Shown piece after piece: positions 62,962 through 64,000 of a stretch of 64,000 bases of DNA. The DNA is from Gammaproteobacteria bacterium (GTDB taxonomy: Bacteria; Pseudomonadota; Gammaproteobacteria; SZUA-152). Position numbers and translations under genes: made by a program. The notes under the pieces are model-generated. The model was not told the origin of the DNA. It saw only the letters and a list, made by a program, of their open reading frames with translations, and ran no database searches. Position 1 is the first letter of the stretch; each line of letters starts with the position of its first letter. Location: contig JAVVEP010000005.1 in NCBI GenBank assembly GCA_032250735.1, positions 27,602-91,601 on the forward strand, in the 5' to 3' direction.

Positions 62962-63999
62962 ATGACCGACCCCACACCACATACAGCAGCCACCGAGTCA
63001 GCGGCGGTAGCGCCCCTGTCGATCGTCATCCCGCTTTACAATGAGCAAGACAGCGTCGGCCCGCTGATCGAACGCACCAATGCGGCGCTGGCCGACTACG
63101 CGAGCAAATGGGAGCTGATCCTGGTGGATGACGGTAGCAGCGACGCGACGGTCACCACGGTCATGCGACTGCTGGCGGAGCAGGGATTGACACATGTGCG
63201 ACTGCTGGAGCTGCAGCGCAATTTCGGCCAGACCGCGGCGATGCAGGCCGGTATTGATGCCGCGCGCGGCGAGGTGATCGTCACCATGGACGGCGACCTG
63301 CAGAACGATCCCATCGATATCCCGCGCATGGTGTCACGGCTGCTGAGCGATGATCTGGACCTGCTGTCGGGCTGGCGCAAGAACCGGCAGGACAAGCTGC
63401 TGATGCGCAAGATCCCCTCGCGCATGGCCAACTGGCTGATCGGCAATATCACCGGGGTGCACCTGCACGATTACGGTTGCAGCCTCAAGGTCTACCGGGC
63501 GGCGATCATCAAGGGGGTGCGGCTGTATGGCGAGATGCACCGCTTCATACCGGCCTGGGTGGCCTCCAATACCTCGCCGGGTCGGATCAAGGAGGAGGTG
63601 GTCACCCACCATGCCCGGCAGTACGGCGAGTCCAAATACGGCATTTCGCGCGCCTATCGAGTGCTGCTGGACCTGATGTTCGTGTACTTTTTTATGCGCT
63701 TTCGGGCGCGGCCGGGACACTTTTTCGGCCGGATCGGCCTGGTGGTCGGCGCCATCGGCGGGCTGTTGCTGGCCTATCTGGTGCTGCTGAAACTGTTTCT
63801 TGGCGAGGATATCGGCGACCGGCCGCTGCTGCTGCTGGGGGTGCTGATGATCGTCGTCTCCATCCAGTTTTTTACCACCGGCATCATGAGTGAGATGATC
63901 ACCCGCACCTATTACGAATCCTCCGACACCAGGCCCTATATCCTCAGCGCGCGCTCCCTGCAGCCCGAGGGGGAGACCAGCTGGAAGGATTCGGCCTGA
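62962..63999 (+). CDS. Family 2 glycosyltransferase with C-terminal membrane segments
   Basis: From ATG 62962 (AAGGA six bases before) the 345-residue enzyme has a GT-A fold with IPLYNEQDSV, VDDGS at residues 55-59, and TMDGDLQNDP with the metal-binding Asp at about 110. Two membrane segments lie at about 240-265 and 280-305. It resembles the DPM1/GtrB/ArnC group, which load sugars onto undecaprenyl phosphate. The sugar is unknown. The gene follows the envelope cluster after a 270-base gap and may belong to the next locus to the right. Confidence 0.88.
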   Translation: MTDPTPHTAATESAAVAPLSIVIPLYNEQDSVGPLIERTNAALADYASKWELILVDDGSSDATVTTVMRLLAEQGLTHVRLLELQRNFGQTAAMQAGIDAARGEVIVTMDGDLQNDPIDIPRMVSRLLSDDLDLLSGWRKNRQDKLLMRKIPSRMANWLIGNITGVHLHDYGCSLKVYRAAIIKGVRLYGEMHRFIPAWVASNTSPGRIKEEVVTHHARQYGESKYGISRAYRVLLDLMFVYFFMRFRARPGHFFGRIGLVVGAIGGLLLAYLVLLKLFLGEDIGDRPLLLLGVLMIVVSIQFFTTGIMSEMITRTYYESSDTRPYILSARSLQPEGETSWKDSA

Positions 64000-64000
64000 G

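Overview
The window reads as chromosome of a gammaproteobacterium. The core genes have gammaproteobacterial form: PepN, DinB, proteobacterial-type GshA, the lgt-thyA-folA block, an OxyR with the standard cysteine pair, the split glycine decarboxylase gcvPA/gcvPB, YejM-like and DgkA proteins, and a FimL/ChpA-type scaffold. A free-living, possibly chemotrophic lineage is my inference; nothing here fixes the genus. No rRNA or tRNA gene, CRISPR array or complete insertion sequence was found.

Layout. 1-400: 3' end of a class II ribonucleotide reductase gene, a long palindromic element and a terminator. About 480-8250: a visibly AT-rich accessory region. It holds a Doc-type Fic gene that looks split by a frameshift, a GrlR-like protein, two orphan genes around an integron attC-like site inside 95-bp direct repeats, a DUF924 protein, a PhnD-like binding protein next to a membrane histidine kinase, and a YqaA-like membrane protein. 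8460-17530: small conserved genes (HbpS/GlcG-like, YnfA, DUF3175, CWC cysteine-rich), an exported amidohydrolase, FapA/DUF342 and a FimL-like protein. 17700-30110: housekeeping genes (sirB2-like, dinB, pepN, retropepsin-like protease, ychJ, msrB, gshA, folA-thyA-lgt) with two copies of a 36-bp-TIR MITE. 30165-33345: redox and iron genes (GST, orphan encapsulated-ferritin-like protein, peroxiredoxin-glutaredoxin divergent from oxyR). 33350-39183: an uncharacterised small protein, rlmI, a DUF255 thioredoxin protein and a diguanylate cyclase.

39380-49710 is a leftward block driven from a recognisable promoter and a tandem glycine riboswitch with terminator: gcvT, gcvH, gcvPA, a YejM/PbgA-like sulfatase-fold protein, gcvPB, dgkA, a PfkB kinase and an LtaS-like phosphoglycerol transferase. 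It joins glycine cleavage to envelope lipid genes, with DgkA able to recycle diacylglycerol released by the LtaS-like enzyme.

50099-62689 is a rightward envelope cluster: an HzsA-related lipoprotein with two CxxCH haem sites, an SH3/beta-barrel protein, a second beta-barrel, a TlpA thioredoxin, a DUF4266 lipoprotein with a Cys-Gly tail, a DUF3570 protein, a small exported protein, two large TPR proteins and a conserved-looking 99-residue exported protein. This is the best candidate for an undescribed system. A family 2 glycosyltransferase closes the window.

A striking background feature is a set of short tandem repeats, nearly all with 12-bp (some 15- or 24-bp) period, at more than a dozen places from 10.5 kb onward, both in genes and between them.
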